A DNA stretch of 64,000 nt from Circinella umbellata (GCA_025093555.1 JAIWNF010000102.1:27406-91405); one strand, 5' to 3'. Shown: positions 1-12,912, counted from the stretch's first letter. Program-made: numbers and translations. The notes: generated by a model not told the origin, from the sequence alone.

Positions 1-1583
1 CATAGTTTAATGATTAGTAATGTTATAGGTTAAATAAACAGCTTCAACAATCGACACAAAAAATACTTTACGCTATATTGTAGCCGTCCATGATAAAAAA
101 AAAGTATGTATGAAGCAAGGGGAATTTCTAATTTTATACGTTTCGAACCCATCAAGATAAAAATTCATTTGATAAAAATATTGAATGTTGCACATATTGA
201 GATCTCTGCTTTAGACTTGAAGTAGTAAGAAACGAAGGCATAATTTTTTTTAATTGAGTATGATTGTAGTGTTTGATACAGTGCTCGCTAAAATAGCTAC
301 AATATGAGTAATTACGTAGTATTCGTAAAAAAGAGGTCATTTCTTGTTTAATAATCAGTGTTAGGAATGGGTCTTTCATATTTCTAACTCTTATATATAT
401 GATAGTGTTGTGGAAAGAGTATCTTGTTAAACTAAAATTAATTTCGCTTCAGTCCGAATCATGCAAAGAAAATTAAAAAAAATCATGCGACAAATAAGAG
501 AAGGTTAACAACTAAACCTTGTACATAGTGCTTATAAGAAAAGGAAAGGTTGCCAGTAAAATAAAGAAATCTTTTATTATGGCCTCATACTGCGTTCGTA
601 TATGTATACAACGGTGTCACTTACACTATTTTTATTTTTTATTTTTTGCAAAGCCCCATGTCCTGCCCGATGCATAACCCCGCTTTCACGCTAAGATCGA
701 AAAATACCACATGTGCTGAGAGTTAGGTTTCACGATAATGGATTTTTTTAATAACCCTGTTTTAACTGACTATAACGGTTGATCATTACTAATGACATGT
801 ATGAAGAAAAAAATATATATTAGTTCAAGTAATTTAATTGGTGATAACAAGACAAAAAACAAACTGAAAAGCATTTGTGTTAATTTCTTGTGAATTCCAA
901 ATATCCAATAAAAAAAAAAAACTTTCTAGAAATATAAATTGGCAGGTGGCGCAATAAATTGTGTCACCGTTGATCTTTACGTGCTGATCGTACTTACTTT
1001 TTTCATTAATGTTTTGTTGCACAGACATTATTAAGTAAATGACAGATAGAAACATTTTCTATATGATACACCACTCGTATAAGGGCTTATTAGCATATTT
1101 TGTTGATTTGTTTTTCTACTTTAACAATTATGGTTTATGTTATACCTATTTGCTCTTATAATTAGATATATATATATATATATAAAAGTGCTGTACTTTT
1201 GTTTGGTAAATTAGGCAGCTTCAGTCTAATGGACATACGTAGTTCAAATTCAACTATTTATGTAGTGATCATAATGAGTTTATTACTGTATTATTTTAAA
1301 TTTGAAAATGTAATCCCTGCATGTTGGTATTTTATGATTGTACTTATGAATTATGTGTCTTGATTTTTTGATGACAACTACATTATTGTTAAATTACTAA
1401 ATGCACTACAAAAATATTAATTTAATGCAAAATACATTACTACGTATAGATTTTCAAAAGCTTAAAATACACACAGGTAAAGAATAATTTCAAGTCAAAT
1501 GCACAAACATAAAATGTAATATGAGTGTAATAAGTAGAAAATTGAGATCTTTATTATTGTTTATACAATTATGAATTATTTGT
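1..1583. other. intergenic, no gene seen
   Basis: AT-rich sequence with only short, low-complexity open frames on either strand. I see no coding signal, RNA gene or long repeat, only a short TA run near 1170-1185. Confidence 0.5.
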
Positions 1584-2300
1584 TTATTGAGGAGGTACGA
1601 CATTTTCCTTGAATAAACCCTTATCAGGAGTATTAACGTTTCCTGCGGGCCAATATTCACATGTGTATAAGCGACCTGTAGAAAATGATAGTAATATAAA
1701 TTAATGATTACAGTCAACGTCAGGTATATAATCAAAAAGAAAAAAAAATCATCTCTTATTATTTTATCTTTATTAAAATGACAATACGTTACCTTTATCC
1801 TTGCAGTCTGTGACACCACAACCAAGATCAGTGGTAGCCTTCCACACCATAGCAGTGAAATGCCCAGTTTCAGCAGCAAATCCGGGATTATTGTAATCAT
1901 ACTTTGTTTCTTCATCATACCAGTCTTGGATAGCAGCTGGGAAGTCGGGTTGACCCATGGCAAGATTTTCACCGGAAGGACCCTAATTATTGCACAAGTA
2001 CATATATAAATAAATAAAAGAAATAATTACTGCTATGTTCATTTTACTACAGCTACACACTAGTATAAGAAAAAAGTAGTAATGATAACTTACCCCTGAA
2101 TGTTTAAAATCACATTTATCGGACCAACTTTGAGCAAAGTTTTCCAATGTAGCATTCCACTTAAGAGCAGGAGCTCCATGCTTAGCACGCTTTTCATTAT
2201 GAGATTTTAATGCATTGTCAATACCGACTTGATCAATAGCTTGAGAGACTTGAATAAAACCCAATAAGGCGGCAGAGAGTGTCAAAGCAGTGAAACGCAT
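1584..2300 (-). CDS. secreted CAP/PR-1 (SCP) family protein
   Basis: Three exons (2300-2094, 1982-1793, 1675-1584) with GT-AG introns join into one frame of 162 residues ending in TAA. Residues 1-21 form a typical signal peptide ending in SQA. The CAP fold is visible: HNEKRAKHG, then [20 protein letters not shown] (CRISP motif 1) and CEYWPAGN (CRISP motif 2). The cavity residues expected for the family are present (His67, Glu74, Glu107, His110). Fungal CAP proteins are secreted and several bind sterols or lipids; here that function is inferred from the family only. The protein is short, a CAP domain with no C-terminal extension, and the frame is intact. The start is the only Met before the signal peptide and lies about 60 bp below a TATA box. 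Confidence 0.9.
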
Positions 2301-2360
2301 TTTTTTTTAAATTATCGATGAAATGTTGTAAAAAATAAAAAGAAAGCAAGAAATATAGGA

Positions 2361-2370
2361 CCTTTATATA
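2361..2370 (-). promoter_or_regulatory. TATA box of the CAP gene
   Basis: On the minus strand the sequence reads TATATAAAGG, about 60-70 bp upstream of the CAP start codon, followed by a pyrimidine-rich leader. The position and sequence fit a fungal TATA element. Confidence 0.5.
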
Positions 2371-5317
2371 ACCTAGAAAATTCATTCAGAAAGAATCGAA
2401 AATAAGTTCTACGTAGCGACAGGCAATCATGACAAATAAAGGTATACCAAGTGGAAAATAGAAAAAAGAAAACTTGTACACGCATGTGCAAAAACAAGAT
2501 TGGTACTAGTAAGCATTTTATAATACCTTTTAGTTTAGTTTTTAGTCCTCTGAGATTGTCAATTTATGTTCATGTAAAGTATTATTGTAATTAATTTAAC
2601 ATTTTATAAACAATATCCAATTAAGAAGAAGAAAGTTTCAATACTTCTTGATATATAAACGGGGCCTTAGGTTGTTGTCAAGTTGAAACAACTACTATAT
2701 CGTAGTAATAACTTTATAGCAACGTTATTCTGTATGCATCAAAAGCATATTGATCCCAACAATTATTATTGCTATATATGTTGTCACATATAAGAAAAAA
2801 TCTAAATATCTTTTTCCCTTTATTGATGAGCTTGTGTTACGTGTCAATAGGCTTTTGTCCTCTTTTTATTACATACATGAACTTGTTTCCGTTGTTTTGG
2901 TATAATATATAACGGGAGTTCTTGTTGCCGCATTGATGATACGTAAAAGTTTGAATGTGCTAATTATCCATCAGTAGTTTAGACTAAATTCTCAAAAAAA
3001 AAATACTATTATAAGCAAATGAGTATGATACTTATCTTTTATCAGGGGACAAACTGGGAGAAGGCTGATCGATTTTACATCCCACTTTACATCCATCACG
3101 TAGCAAAAAAAAATTACAAGCTACGTGTACGTAAATTTTTTTACATGTAATGGTTTTTTAACAAGTAAAGTACAACTTATATTAAATTAACCTAGATAAA
3201 ATCCAGGATATCACTATATTAAAACACTTTTATGTAGTTATTTTAAGTGTGACATTTTATCACTATACGTACTATACATATTCTGATCAATATCAGGTTT
3301 TTTTCGAGCGCGAAGGTCGTACATATCAGTTTACTACTTCTGTGCTGTCCCAATTTAATACATATTTTATTCTTTAAAGCTCAGAAAGAACGGGAACTTG
3401 CTGCGCCTGCGCCACTCGTACTTTGTGCTTAATGATGGTGCGCGCTCTTCTCTGGCAATCCTTGATGTTGAATCCGTCATAAAAACATGTGTTAATTACT
3501 ATTGTATACATATAAATAATAACTACAGATATTGTACTAGTAGTAGATGTAGATAAAATTTGTACCAGGTTTATAGCATAATTTGTATAGCCATAACGGT
3601 GATTATTTCAGTGCGACTATTGCTTGTACCAAATAAATAAGTAAAATCATAATGATAACGTGCTGCATATACATTTTGGCTTAATCTACAGTAAATAATA
3701 AAAAAGAGATAACATCCTTTAACATGAAACTTTTTTATTCAGCCCGTAAGTGATTTTTCTTATACGATAACATACATTGTAGTAAGATAGTTCTCGCTGT
3801 CAAAGCTACAGTTTCACACCATGCTATATACATTATATTTTTCTTATACGTTATTCATCATTCTTAGTATGTGAATTACATAAATGTAAATTTAAAACTA
3901 TATGCTAATATTTTTTACCCTTTTTTTTATATATCTTGTAAAACGTTAATCTTTTCAATATATAATATATATTTTGTTTTAAACAAATGTTATTCGTTGG
4001 TAGTATTTTACATAAAATTGTTTATAGTTGAATATACAGAATGAACAAAAAAAATTGTACTCGAAAAACTATAAGTGACACGCAAAATAATTTAAATTTT
4101 AGTATTGTATATGTGCTGTGTGCTGGTGAATATGTCATGACCTGGTAGTCTTAAAATACAAAGTTGTTTGTAATATAATAAGAATTTTAATTTTAATTTT
4201 TGAAACTAACATTATATGTTTAGACGAGGGGCTGAGCGAACAACTTGATGCGAAAACTTGAGCATGGATAGATGCTAAAAAATTTTAAGATATACGTACT
4301 AAAAAATAATGACTAGAAATAAAAAAAAAGGAACTTGGGAACGAGCTCAAAGAGAATACTTGGTTAAGTACTGTGTTGATTGAAAAAAGATGCAAGTGAT
4401 GCTAGTATGAGTATGATGTGGGATACACATGATAATACAAGAAAGAAAAATATAAACCATTCTTTATAGCCAGAACGAGAAATTATTTTTGTTATTTACT
4501 GTTAAAGTTTTTATATACGTAAGTCTACAAATCTTTTCGATTCGCCTTGCTTGTTGCTATTGATAACCTGACAATGGTAGTACTCATTTACACATTGCCT
4601 TTATTCCGCGATGCGAATATAGATCCAGACTTGTCAATTTTTAAATTCCCAAATTTGGATTCAGCAAGATCACCCTTCAGCTGGTCATTTTGGCTCAATA
4701 CTTAGTGTAATTGGGAATGGTTTATAGAGTTGTCGAAGGAAGTTACGGGTCGTTATTATTAATATATCATCAGTCGTATACCTTCTTCACTGTTGTACAT
4801 ACTTCTGAGATTTGAATAATAGTGTGATGGTTCTAACTTAAAAATAATGTAAGGTAGTTTTAAGGGTGGATCCAAAGGTACGCGTGCGATTACTTTAGAT
4901 AATACTTACGTAGGCCCCATATGATGAATTAAAGTCGGGAAACACGAAAAAAGGTGTACAATCAAAAAGGTGTACTTTTTGAAATTCCGCAATTCCAGTC
5001 ATAAAAAAAGTGTACAATTGGGTTCTATGGCATCAGCGTAGACTTGATGGGGTACCGAATATTTTGTGCAGATTCCATATTTGGTCGCTCTCCCAAATAA
5101 GGAAAAGCGGGAGGAAAAGCAGTCAGCTGGTATACTATACATAGTCAATAATTATATACTTATTGTCAAGTTTCTTTACTACCTTTTCATAAAAATATAT
5201 AAAATTAATAGTAGAAAATATTATTAAGTATAAGAACCCTTTCATAAATATTTTTATAACTCATAAAAAATGACATATTGTATAAATAAATAGAAACTAC
5301 ACGAAATCTGAGAAATT
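2371..5317. other. gene-poor AT-rich region
   Basis: No convincing ORF or exon. A slightly GC-richer patch lies around 3390-3470, and short repeats of AAAAGGTGTAC occur around 4955-4990. Nothing here can be assigned a function. Confidence 0.4.
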
Positions 5318-5401
5318 ACACAAAAAATTTCTGCACAAAAATAATTTTATGACAAAACTACACAAAAAATTCGTGCACAAAAATAATTTTATAATAAAAC
5401 T
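5318..5401. repeat. 42-bp tandem duplication with ACACAAAAAATT / GCACAAAAAT motifs
   Basis: Two nearly identical 42-bp units start at 5318 and 5360. Each contains ACACAAAAAATT, then TGCACAAAAATAATTTTAT. Related ACACAAAAAAT and TGCACGAAAA motifs recur at about 6705-6825. Between them lies AT-rich sequence downstream of the Fanzor gene. Confidence 0.6.
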
Positions 5402-6970
5402 ACTTTATAAAAGATGTCGATTATCTACCCCGTTGAGTCAATAGATCAGAATGTTTTTTCAACATTGATATCACATACACGCAGAAGTTATCATAATAAT
5501 TTTTATAGCGAACTAAGATCAAGCAAGATAAAACAATAAAAATTAATGTTTTATTAAATAATAATTGTAAGGATGTTTATATTTTTCTAAAAACTTTGCT
5601 AAATATAATATATAACAATAACAATAACAATAATGATGATGATGTAATTTCCAGCTAAGAATTATTATGGATCGCAAGTGATAGTGAAAAAAGAAATGAT
5701 GACAATGATTGTTTTAAATGAAAATAACCTAAAGAAATGTCCAAAAACTAGAGTTTATATTGATCAATTTTAACTATGACAAATACTCGAATTAAAATAA
5801 TAACTTAGATAAACGACTGGTATAACAAAGACTCATATGAATCTATACTAAAAAAACAGTAGACCTATTTTGATATGTGTTAATTTACAAATTAAAACAT
5901 AACTTGTATCAGTAGTATTAATTATTAGAGATACTATACGTAATATATACTGTATGAAATATTCGATTCTTCTAGTTTTTTCAATATCATACGTACTTCA
6001 TTGATATTTTTATATGATATACCTACAAGTAGTACAACTATTATTATTTTGTATATCTTGATATCTAATTCTCATGTATAATAGTTTTTATTTTTTAATT
6101 CATTATTATGTACTATTGTAATATTACTTTCTTCTCTACTTCCATATTTTTAACAAATATATGTTCATCAATAATTATTTAAAGCTAGATACACAATTTG
6201 ATGAACAGAATAATACAAATCGTGTATGTATTTTAATCTATGTACGTAATAGAATAATAAGGCTGATAATATCAAAATAATTATACGAATACATTAAAGA
6301 TATGTGATAAAATACTAATCATATTTAAAATTTCACAACAAGTTATAGGTATATGAAAGTAAATTTGACATTAGCAATACCAGCTCGTACCCTGCTTTGA
6401 TAACTTTTATTATTAGTATAGCTAGGAATATATATATAGAGTATCTTTTTTTCTATTACGTAGATTTATTTACACTTCAATTAAATTATATCTTTCATAT
6501 ATAAAAACATCATAATATTAGCTATTAAACAGTTATAATTACTAAGTGTCAAAAAGACATCTATATTTTATTGATAATCTAAATACACAGAAGTTGCGAA
6601 CAAGTATTTGTATCAATATGATAACAAATACCTCATGAGTGATACTGTTAAAAGGATTTATAAATAACCTACACAAAATTTATATAACGATTTTTAAAAA
6701 GTTGGAAACTGCACAAAAAATGTATATATGATAAAACTACACAAAAAATGCACTTTAAATGTATTCTGCACGAAAAAATACTACACAAAATTCATTCTGC
6801 ACGAAAATTTACAGTACAAATATACAGTGTAACGTAAAACTAGTTGGAGTTCTTTATTTATCAGAAAAAATTACGTCATAAAAAAAATATAATTCACATA
6901 AAAAAAAACTGAAGTCAGCGCACAGCATAAATTTTTTTCATGTTAACCAGAAACAAAAGAAACAAGTACT
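5402..6970. other. AT-rich spacer downstream of Fanzor gene
   Basis: No gene seen. The right part (about 6705-6825) repeats the ACACAAAAAAT and GCACGAAAA motifs of the 5.3-kb tandem duplication, so 5.3-6.8 kb could be one element. I see no transposase or clean terminal inverted repeat. Confidence 0.35.
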
Positions 6971-6999
6971 TACTTCACCCCAGTTATTTAATACATGAA

Positions 7000-7021
7000 T
7001 GCCAGCACATCTTTACTGGCA
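7000..7021 (-). other. short perfect hairpin just below Fanzor stop
   Basis: TGCCAG and CTGGCA form a perfect 6-bp stem around a 10-nt loop, starting 24 bp past the Fanzor stop codon. TnpB and Fanzor guide RNAs are typically encoded at or beyond the 3' end of the nuclease gene, so this is a candidate structural piece of a guide RNA. It could equally be chance. A strong donor-like GTAAGT follows at 6973-6968 on the same strand. Confidence 0.25.
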
Positions 7022-7044
7022 GTTTTAGTTTTCTTTTATAGCTA

Positions 7045-10000
7045 TTATTCTTCTTCACTCGCAATTTCTTCTCGAACAAGTTCTTCTTCTTGCATTTGTG
7101 CATTAATATGTTGGTTTTGATTATCAGGACGTCGAAGGTATAATGGTCTTGAGTTAGGATCACCATTGCTATTGATATAAGCTGTAAATACTCGTCCAAT
7201 ATTATTTGCAGCGTTAAGATCCCTATCTATTACACGACCTAATACATTTTCACCATTCTCGTCAATTCCTCGTTCACAATGTCGACACCATCGATATGGA
7301 TATACATTACGCCTATAACCAGCTATATATACAATATTATTATTACGTATTATTTTAAAAAGAGAAGAGAAAGTATGATCATTTAGTTTTTAAAATATTC
7401 AATAGTAGCGTGATATTTTTTCTTTTCAAAAATCATCAAGTTGGAAACGATACAAACCAGCACGCACGCGATCAGGACATTGTGATGTACGTGTTAATGG
7501 ATTATTTTCTTCATCACAGCACCAAAGTATCTTTCTTCCCTTTCTGTTATTTCCAGTAGTTCTTCTTATTTTTTGTTTTCTATATTTTAAGAAGAAATAG
7601 AGTTAGTTTCTCACTTGAATAAAAAGAAAAACAATTAATATGATTTATCTTACCGATGATTTGTACATATCCACATATCTCTATCTGGATCACCCCGACT
7701 TTGATGAACTAAAGATACTGTACGATTATGACATACAGAACACATTATACTTGTGTAAGACTCGTTAGTTAATATAACTAAAGTCCGACGTGCCAACACT
7801 GCACGAAATGTCTATATAATAATAAAGAAAAAGAGGTTGAAAAATGATTAAAATCCTGAATTTGTATGATATGATGCTTTAATGTATATAAATGGTCACA
7901 TACTTCCACTGGAGTAGGTTCATAACCCCTCATACTTGGTCTAAGCCTACCGTCACCATAAGCAACAATGGTTGGCAAGGGTGGCACATATCCAGGTTGT
8001 CGTCGTCGTTCTCGACGAACTGCTCGTCGATGATTTTTACGTTCTTTTTTTGAATGTCTGAAAAAGGTAGGGAGTTGAGGCGGAAGTTGTGGCTGTAAAT
8101 AACACAAAAAAAATTAGCAATTTCATACCAATGAATTTAATAATACAAGTGGATATACATACATCGTTTTGTTCATCCACACCAATTAGCAAGTTGGCTA
8201 ACATTTCCAAGGCACTACGATGTGCTCCAAAATATCGCATACGCATTTCACGATGGCGGTAATGAAAATTAAAGTTTTCATATATTCTATAGTAAAGAAT
8301 GTTAGCTATTATGAAGTGTTGCGTGCAATATAGACTTTTTTTTTTAAAAAAAGAAAAAAAAAACTACTCACTCTGTATGAAATTCACCTATCATACGAAT
8401 GTATTGAATGAAATTTCCAGTTGTAGTCACTGTTGCTGGAACAAATCCCATCATATGGTAAAGCAGATGTAAGTCGGTAGCTTCTCGACCACGTAATGCT
8501 TCTTCAGCGACGTATTGACGTCGGTTTTCAAGCTCTCTGTATTGAGACCACTTGAACAAAGATTGGACTCTATTATTTAGGTAAATAGTTATAATATAAT
8601 TAATGTATGCCAATTATAATAAATTATTATCTTAGTTAATATTACTACATATTAAAAGAAAAAAAAACATACTGATATTGTCCGTTATGTAATTTTATTG
8701 TGTGCTGTTCACGTTGTTGATCTGTTTCCAGCGCATCCAGTGTATCCACAGCAGTGACCAAAGAACGAATGCCTATTTGTTTTATTAATATAGATAATTT
8801 TTTAAATAACAGTAAGTACACATTTGCTCTTTGGTAAAGCACAGTTATAGCAATGTAACAATAAGTACGTTTATTACTGTACCTGGATCAATATATACTA
8901 AGCGAGAGTCAGCGGCGCGTTGTTGAGTTAATCCCTGAGGATTTTTAGAGAGATGATACATCCCACGTCGCCATGCTGTCAAGTCTTGATTACGAGGATA
9001 TCGTACAACTTCTCTAGAGGACTGTGGCAATCGCTCTAAAATCATATACGATTAAAGTTAAAAAAAAAAATAATGGGATATAAACATTTTGGTACAACAT
9101 CAAAATAAAGTTGTAATAAGCAGTATATTTACCACCACGGATAGTTGCGATTGGTCTTCTGAACGTCAGTGACACCCCAACACCATCAGTTTCAATATAA
9201 TTGTTGAACAAATACCGTTCACGATGTTGAGATGGAAACATACCGGCTTCTATAAATTAAAAGGACACTCGTGCTATTCATCAGTTTTTGCTACGCCTTG
9301 AAGAAAATCATTGAAAAAGATCTTATTTCAAATAAAGAATACTTGCCGTCAGTTTCCCAATATGTACAGCGGCGAGGTATAACGTGATTCAAATTAAATA
9401 TATCCTCCCATATTTGTTCCATTTGAACAGAAGAAAGTGCTCGAAAGGCAGCAATTGTGATTAGTCGATGTTGTCGTCTTCCTCTTGGTGGGTTAGGTGA
9501 CTAATAGCATGTATCCAACGTTTATATTAGAAGATACTCTGTTTAAAATATACATTGAATATTAATAATACAATAGAAAATGCTTACCATGATATGAGGA
9601 GGCATGTGGGCGTTAGGGTACTGAATTGAATAAATTTTTAAGATATGATATAGTGACCGTTGATCGATTGGCATGTAAGCCACTTGATGCTTTGCAACAG
9701 GAAGTACAGTCCACCGTCTTACACCATTTTCTTCTATTTGGTTCAGTAAATATACTAAATAAGTAGGCAATCGTTGATAAATGTTTACTTGTTGCACGCT
9801 ACTTGGCCTTTCAATGATACTTTGGGCATTTTCATCAGCAAACGCTGTTTGAAAAGCTTGATGATGTTCTCTGCGTGATGTAAAGCAAAAGAAAAGAAAA
9901 TAAGTTCGTTAAATACATAGAATAGTATTATACAGTAAAAAGTATCAGGTACTGTAATAAAAAAAAAGTGACACTTACGCGTAATAATTATTTACTCTGT

Positions 10001-11503
10001 TTCGGATGGCAGCGGGAAACATAGAAATAATATTGTTCGGGAGATGATCAGATCGGTCCACGAGTTGCTTGTAAATTTTATTTGCTGTTAGATTAAAAAA
10101 AAAGAAAGATAATAAGAAGTTATTATTTATTAATTTCAGCAATGTTAACAGTAAACATAAATTATAATAGCAAAGCATGATTTAATACGTTACCCAAAGT
10201 ATTAGGTGATTGTCGTAAGTTTATATTAAGCTCGGTAACCAATCCATTAATGTAAGATAACCATACTCTTTTCAAAAAGTCAGGAATATTCATAAGCAAG
10301 TGATTACGGGCATCTATTATAAATGGTAATAAATGACAAAAATTAGACTCTTGTATAGGTAACAAAATAAAATATAGAATATCAAGGGACGACGATAAAA
10401 TTCAACAATACATACTTGTCATCGCTTTTCTGGCAAAATTTCTTCTAACTTCGGAACGTAAACCAGGATCCCATGCAGGTACTGCGTAATAAGCTAATAG
10501 TATTTAATTAGAGCCTATTACAGTACATAATCATGCACTATTTGGTAATTCATAAAAACAAATGTAAAGCTTACCTTGACCATTATTTTGTACACGAGCA
10601 GGATTAAAGTGATTTGTAAATGTATTATCAAGTTCAGGGTAAGGTGTTGGCTAAACAATATATGTATATATGTATATGGTTAATAAGTTATTCATGTTAG
10701 GCATGTGGACAGTCAATACATAACTCTATAAACAAAACTTACTCGAGCAAGAGCTTCACCAGGTGGTGTCGTCACCAAATGAAAGGCATTTTCCCAAAAG
10801 TTTTGATCTGTTAATACAGGACGAGTGACATTGGCAGGATCTTCAACAGATCGTAACACATGTAACGTTACAAGGTTCATTGCATCCCGTCGAAGAATAG
10901 TATATTCTTCTGCAAGTCGACGTATGAAATTCTATAAAAAAAAACCACAATTCAGTAAATACTTTTCATTATATATTTGCACGTGAAGTTTTAACTACAA
11001 CAAAAAAAAATGCATATATAATTACCAACATATCTGGCGTACCAGGTGGTGGCTGCCTTGCACCTGCCAAATAAGGATTTTCTAGAATGGTTTGGAGTTT
11101 ACATTCACGTGTAACAACTCTGTTACGTCTTCTTGCTGCTCTGTGATTATCGGGGAAAATTTCTCTCAAATATGCTCTAGCTTGTTCTCGTCCTGATAAA
11201 ACACATAATAAAAATAAGTAAATACATCTAATATTGTTATATTGATATGCGTGTGTGTATAACATAAAATACTACATTATCCAAATACTTACGTTCCGCC
11301 AATGTTTCCGGTCTTGGATTTGGACCCCGTGTTACGGGGAATACCACTTCTTGGTCTTCAATAATATCAGCATCAGATCGATTACTTAGAAATGAAAACC
11401 CTGACCCGTTTGAATTAAATGAATTTATGGAATCGATTGACATGGCATCCTCAGTGTCGTCATCACCTACGCTGTCGGCACTATCAATATCCATAGGCTC
11501 CAT
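7045..11503 (-). CDS. Fanzor (eukaryotic TnpB-like RNA-guided nuclease), 18 exons
   Basis: Eighteen exons splice to one open frame of 952 residues: 11503-11293, 11192-11026, 10931-10743, 10650-10575, 10493-10416, 10349-10194, 10084-9979, 9870-9588, 9500-9347, 9249-9133, 9035-8883, 8772-8673, 8569-8372, 8286-8163, 8092-7904, 7811-7654, 7579-7458, 7322-7045. Introns are 66-135 bp. Intron 9 would use a GC donor, and the exon 17 donor (GTTTGT) is the least certain. The N-terminus is acidic (MEPMDIDS). RuvC-I is VYIDPG (Asp562). AYGDG (about 748-752) precedes NESYTSIMCSVC, which holds the alternative catalytic Glu784 and the first zinc pair Cys791/Cys794. WCRHC (Cys873/Cys876) completes the finger, and DRDLNAANNI gives RuvC-III Asp895. 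These are hallmark Fanzor/TnpB motifs. In the family the protein cleaves DNA guided by an RNA made from its own locus. No stop or frameshift is seen, so the gene looks intact. Its length suits Fanzor1. Confidence 0.87.
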
Positions 11504-11530
11504 GGCTGGAGAATAAGAACAAGTAGCAAT

Positions 11531-11603
11531 AAAGAAAATGTAAGAAAATGTAAGAAAATGTAAGAAAATGTAAGAAAATGTAAGAAAATGTAAGAAAATG
11601 TAA
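11531..11603. repeat. 10-bp tandem repeat in Fanzor 5' leader
   Basis: About eight copies of TAAGAAAATG lie 30-100 bp upstream of the Fanzor start codon, between it and a TATA-like element. On the transcribed strand the array is pyrimidine-rich (CATTTTCTTA). Confidence 0.85.
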
Positions 11604-11650
11604 AAAAAAAAGAGATGATGAATAATTTTATGAGGTTTACAGAAACCGTT

Positions 11651-11658
11651 CTTTTATA
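11651..11658 (-). promoter_or_regulatory. TATA-like element upstream of Fanzor
   Basis: TATAAAAG on the minus strand, about 150 bp upstream of the Fanzor ATG, between the two tandem arrays. It is plausible as the core promoter, judged from sequence and position only. Confidence 0.4.
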
Positions 11659-11695
11659 CTTAACCGTTGGCTAAATAGATCATTTTCAGAACAGC

Positions 11696-12206
11696 CATTT
11701 TATCAATGACTATTTTTTATCAATGACCATTTATCAATGACTATTTTTTATCAATGACCATTTTATCAATGACTATTTTTTATCAATGACCATTTATCAA
11801 TGACTATTTTTTATCAATGACCATTTATCAATGACTATTTTATCAATGACTATTTTTTATCAATGACCATTTATCAATGACTACTTTTTATCAATGGCCC
11901 ATTTTATCAATGACTATTTTTTATCAATGGCATTTTATCAATGACTATTTTTTATCAATGAACATTTTATCAATGACTATTTTTTATCAATGACCATTTA
12001 TCAATGACTATTTTTTATCAATGACTATTTTATCAATGACTATTTTTTATCAATGACCATTTATCAATGAACATTTTTTATCAACGAACATTTATCAATG
12101 AACATTTTTTATCAATGAACATTTATCAATGAACATTTTTTATCAATGAACATTTTTTATCAATGAACATTTATCAATGACTATTTTTTATCAATGACCA
12201 TTTTAT
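11696..12206. repeat. short-period tandem array (TATCAATGACYATTTT)
   Basis: About 510 bp made almost wholly of TATCAATGAC/TATTTT and TATCAATGACCATT units with a period of roughly 14-18 bp, drifting to TATCAATGAACATT near the right end. It lies just upstream of the Fanzor promoter. It is a minisatellite and codes for nothing visible. Confidence 0.9.
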
Positions 12207-12912
12207 CACTAAAAATAAAGATAGGAAAAGAGAGAGAAAAAGCCAATGAGACCTCAAAAGAACAAAATTTAATTGTAGCCAATATAATTGAGGTGTAGTC
12301 AATTAAAACAAAATATCCTCTCTATTTATACATGAGATCCTCATCATCACTTCAGCAGGATGTATCAATTATGTTTCTGAGAATTGTGATAATAAAGAAA
12401 ATGATTTTTAAATTAAACTTTGTGCGGTTGACGACATGATCCGTCTACACAGCTGTTACCCATTTGTAGGCGAAGGTCATTGTAGTCTCCCATTTTAATA
12501 AATATAACTTTTAACCTTTTATCATTTTTAAAGACCGCGGACGTCCGTATTTCTGAAACACCCAGTCGTCAGATTAACAGCACCAGACATACTTGTGATT
12601 ATATCTTTTACTTTAAGCAAGAAAATATGTGTACCATAAAAAGAAAGGGAACAAGATAAATGGTGTACGTACAATAATTACGTATTGTACCATTTAGTAT
12701 AAATGTTTTGATTTAATTATGAGTATATGATATAATGAAAGCAAAGAATAATGGTTAATTCCATTACCGGAAAAAGATTTATTGAGAAAAACAAAGAGTT
12801 ACTTTGAATACTACTTTTTGTTTGTTGTTATTCAATATAATAATTATACAGTAGAGGAAAAGTGTTTGATTGTTATTGTTACTACGTACCAACAAATATT
12901 ACGAATACTTTT
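12207..12912. other. intergenic with a near-palindrome
   Basis: No gene seen. A near-palindrome at 12658-12695 (AAATGGTGTACGTACAATA against ACGTATTGTACCATTT) could form a cruciform or be a tiny foldback element. Confidence 0.4.

Noticed and set aside
5318..5401. CRISPR-like array
   Set aside because: Only two units without distinct spacers, in a eukaryotic genome.
11696..12206. Telomeric or centromeric repeat
   Set aside because: The unit TATCAATGAC matches no known telomere repeat and the array is internal and short.
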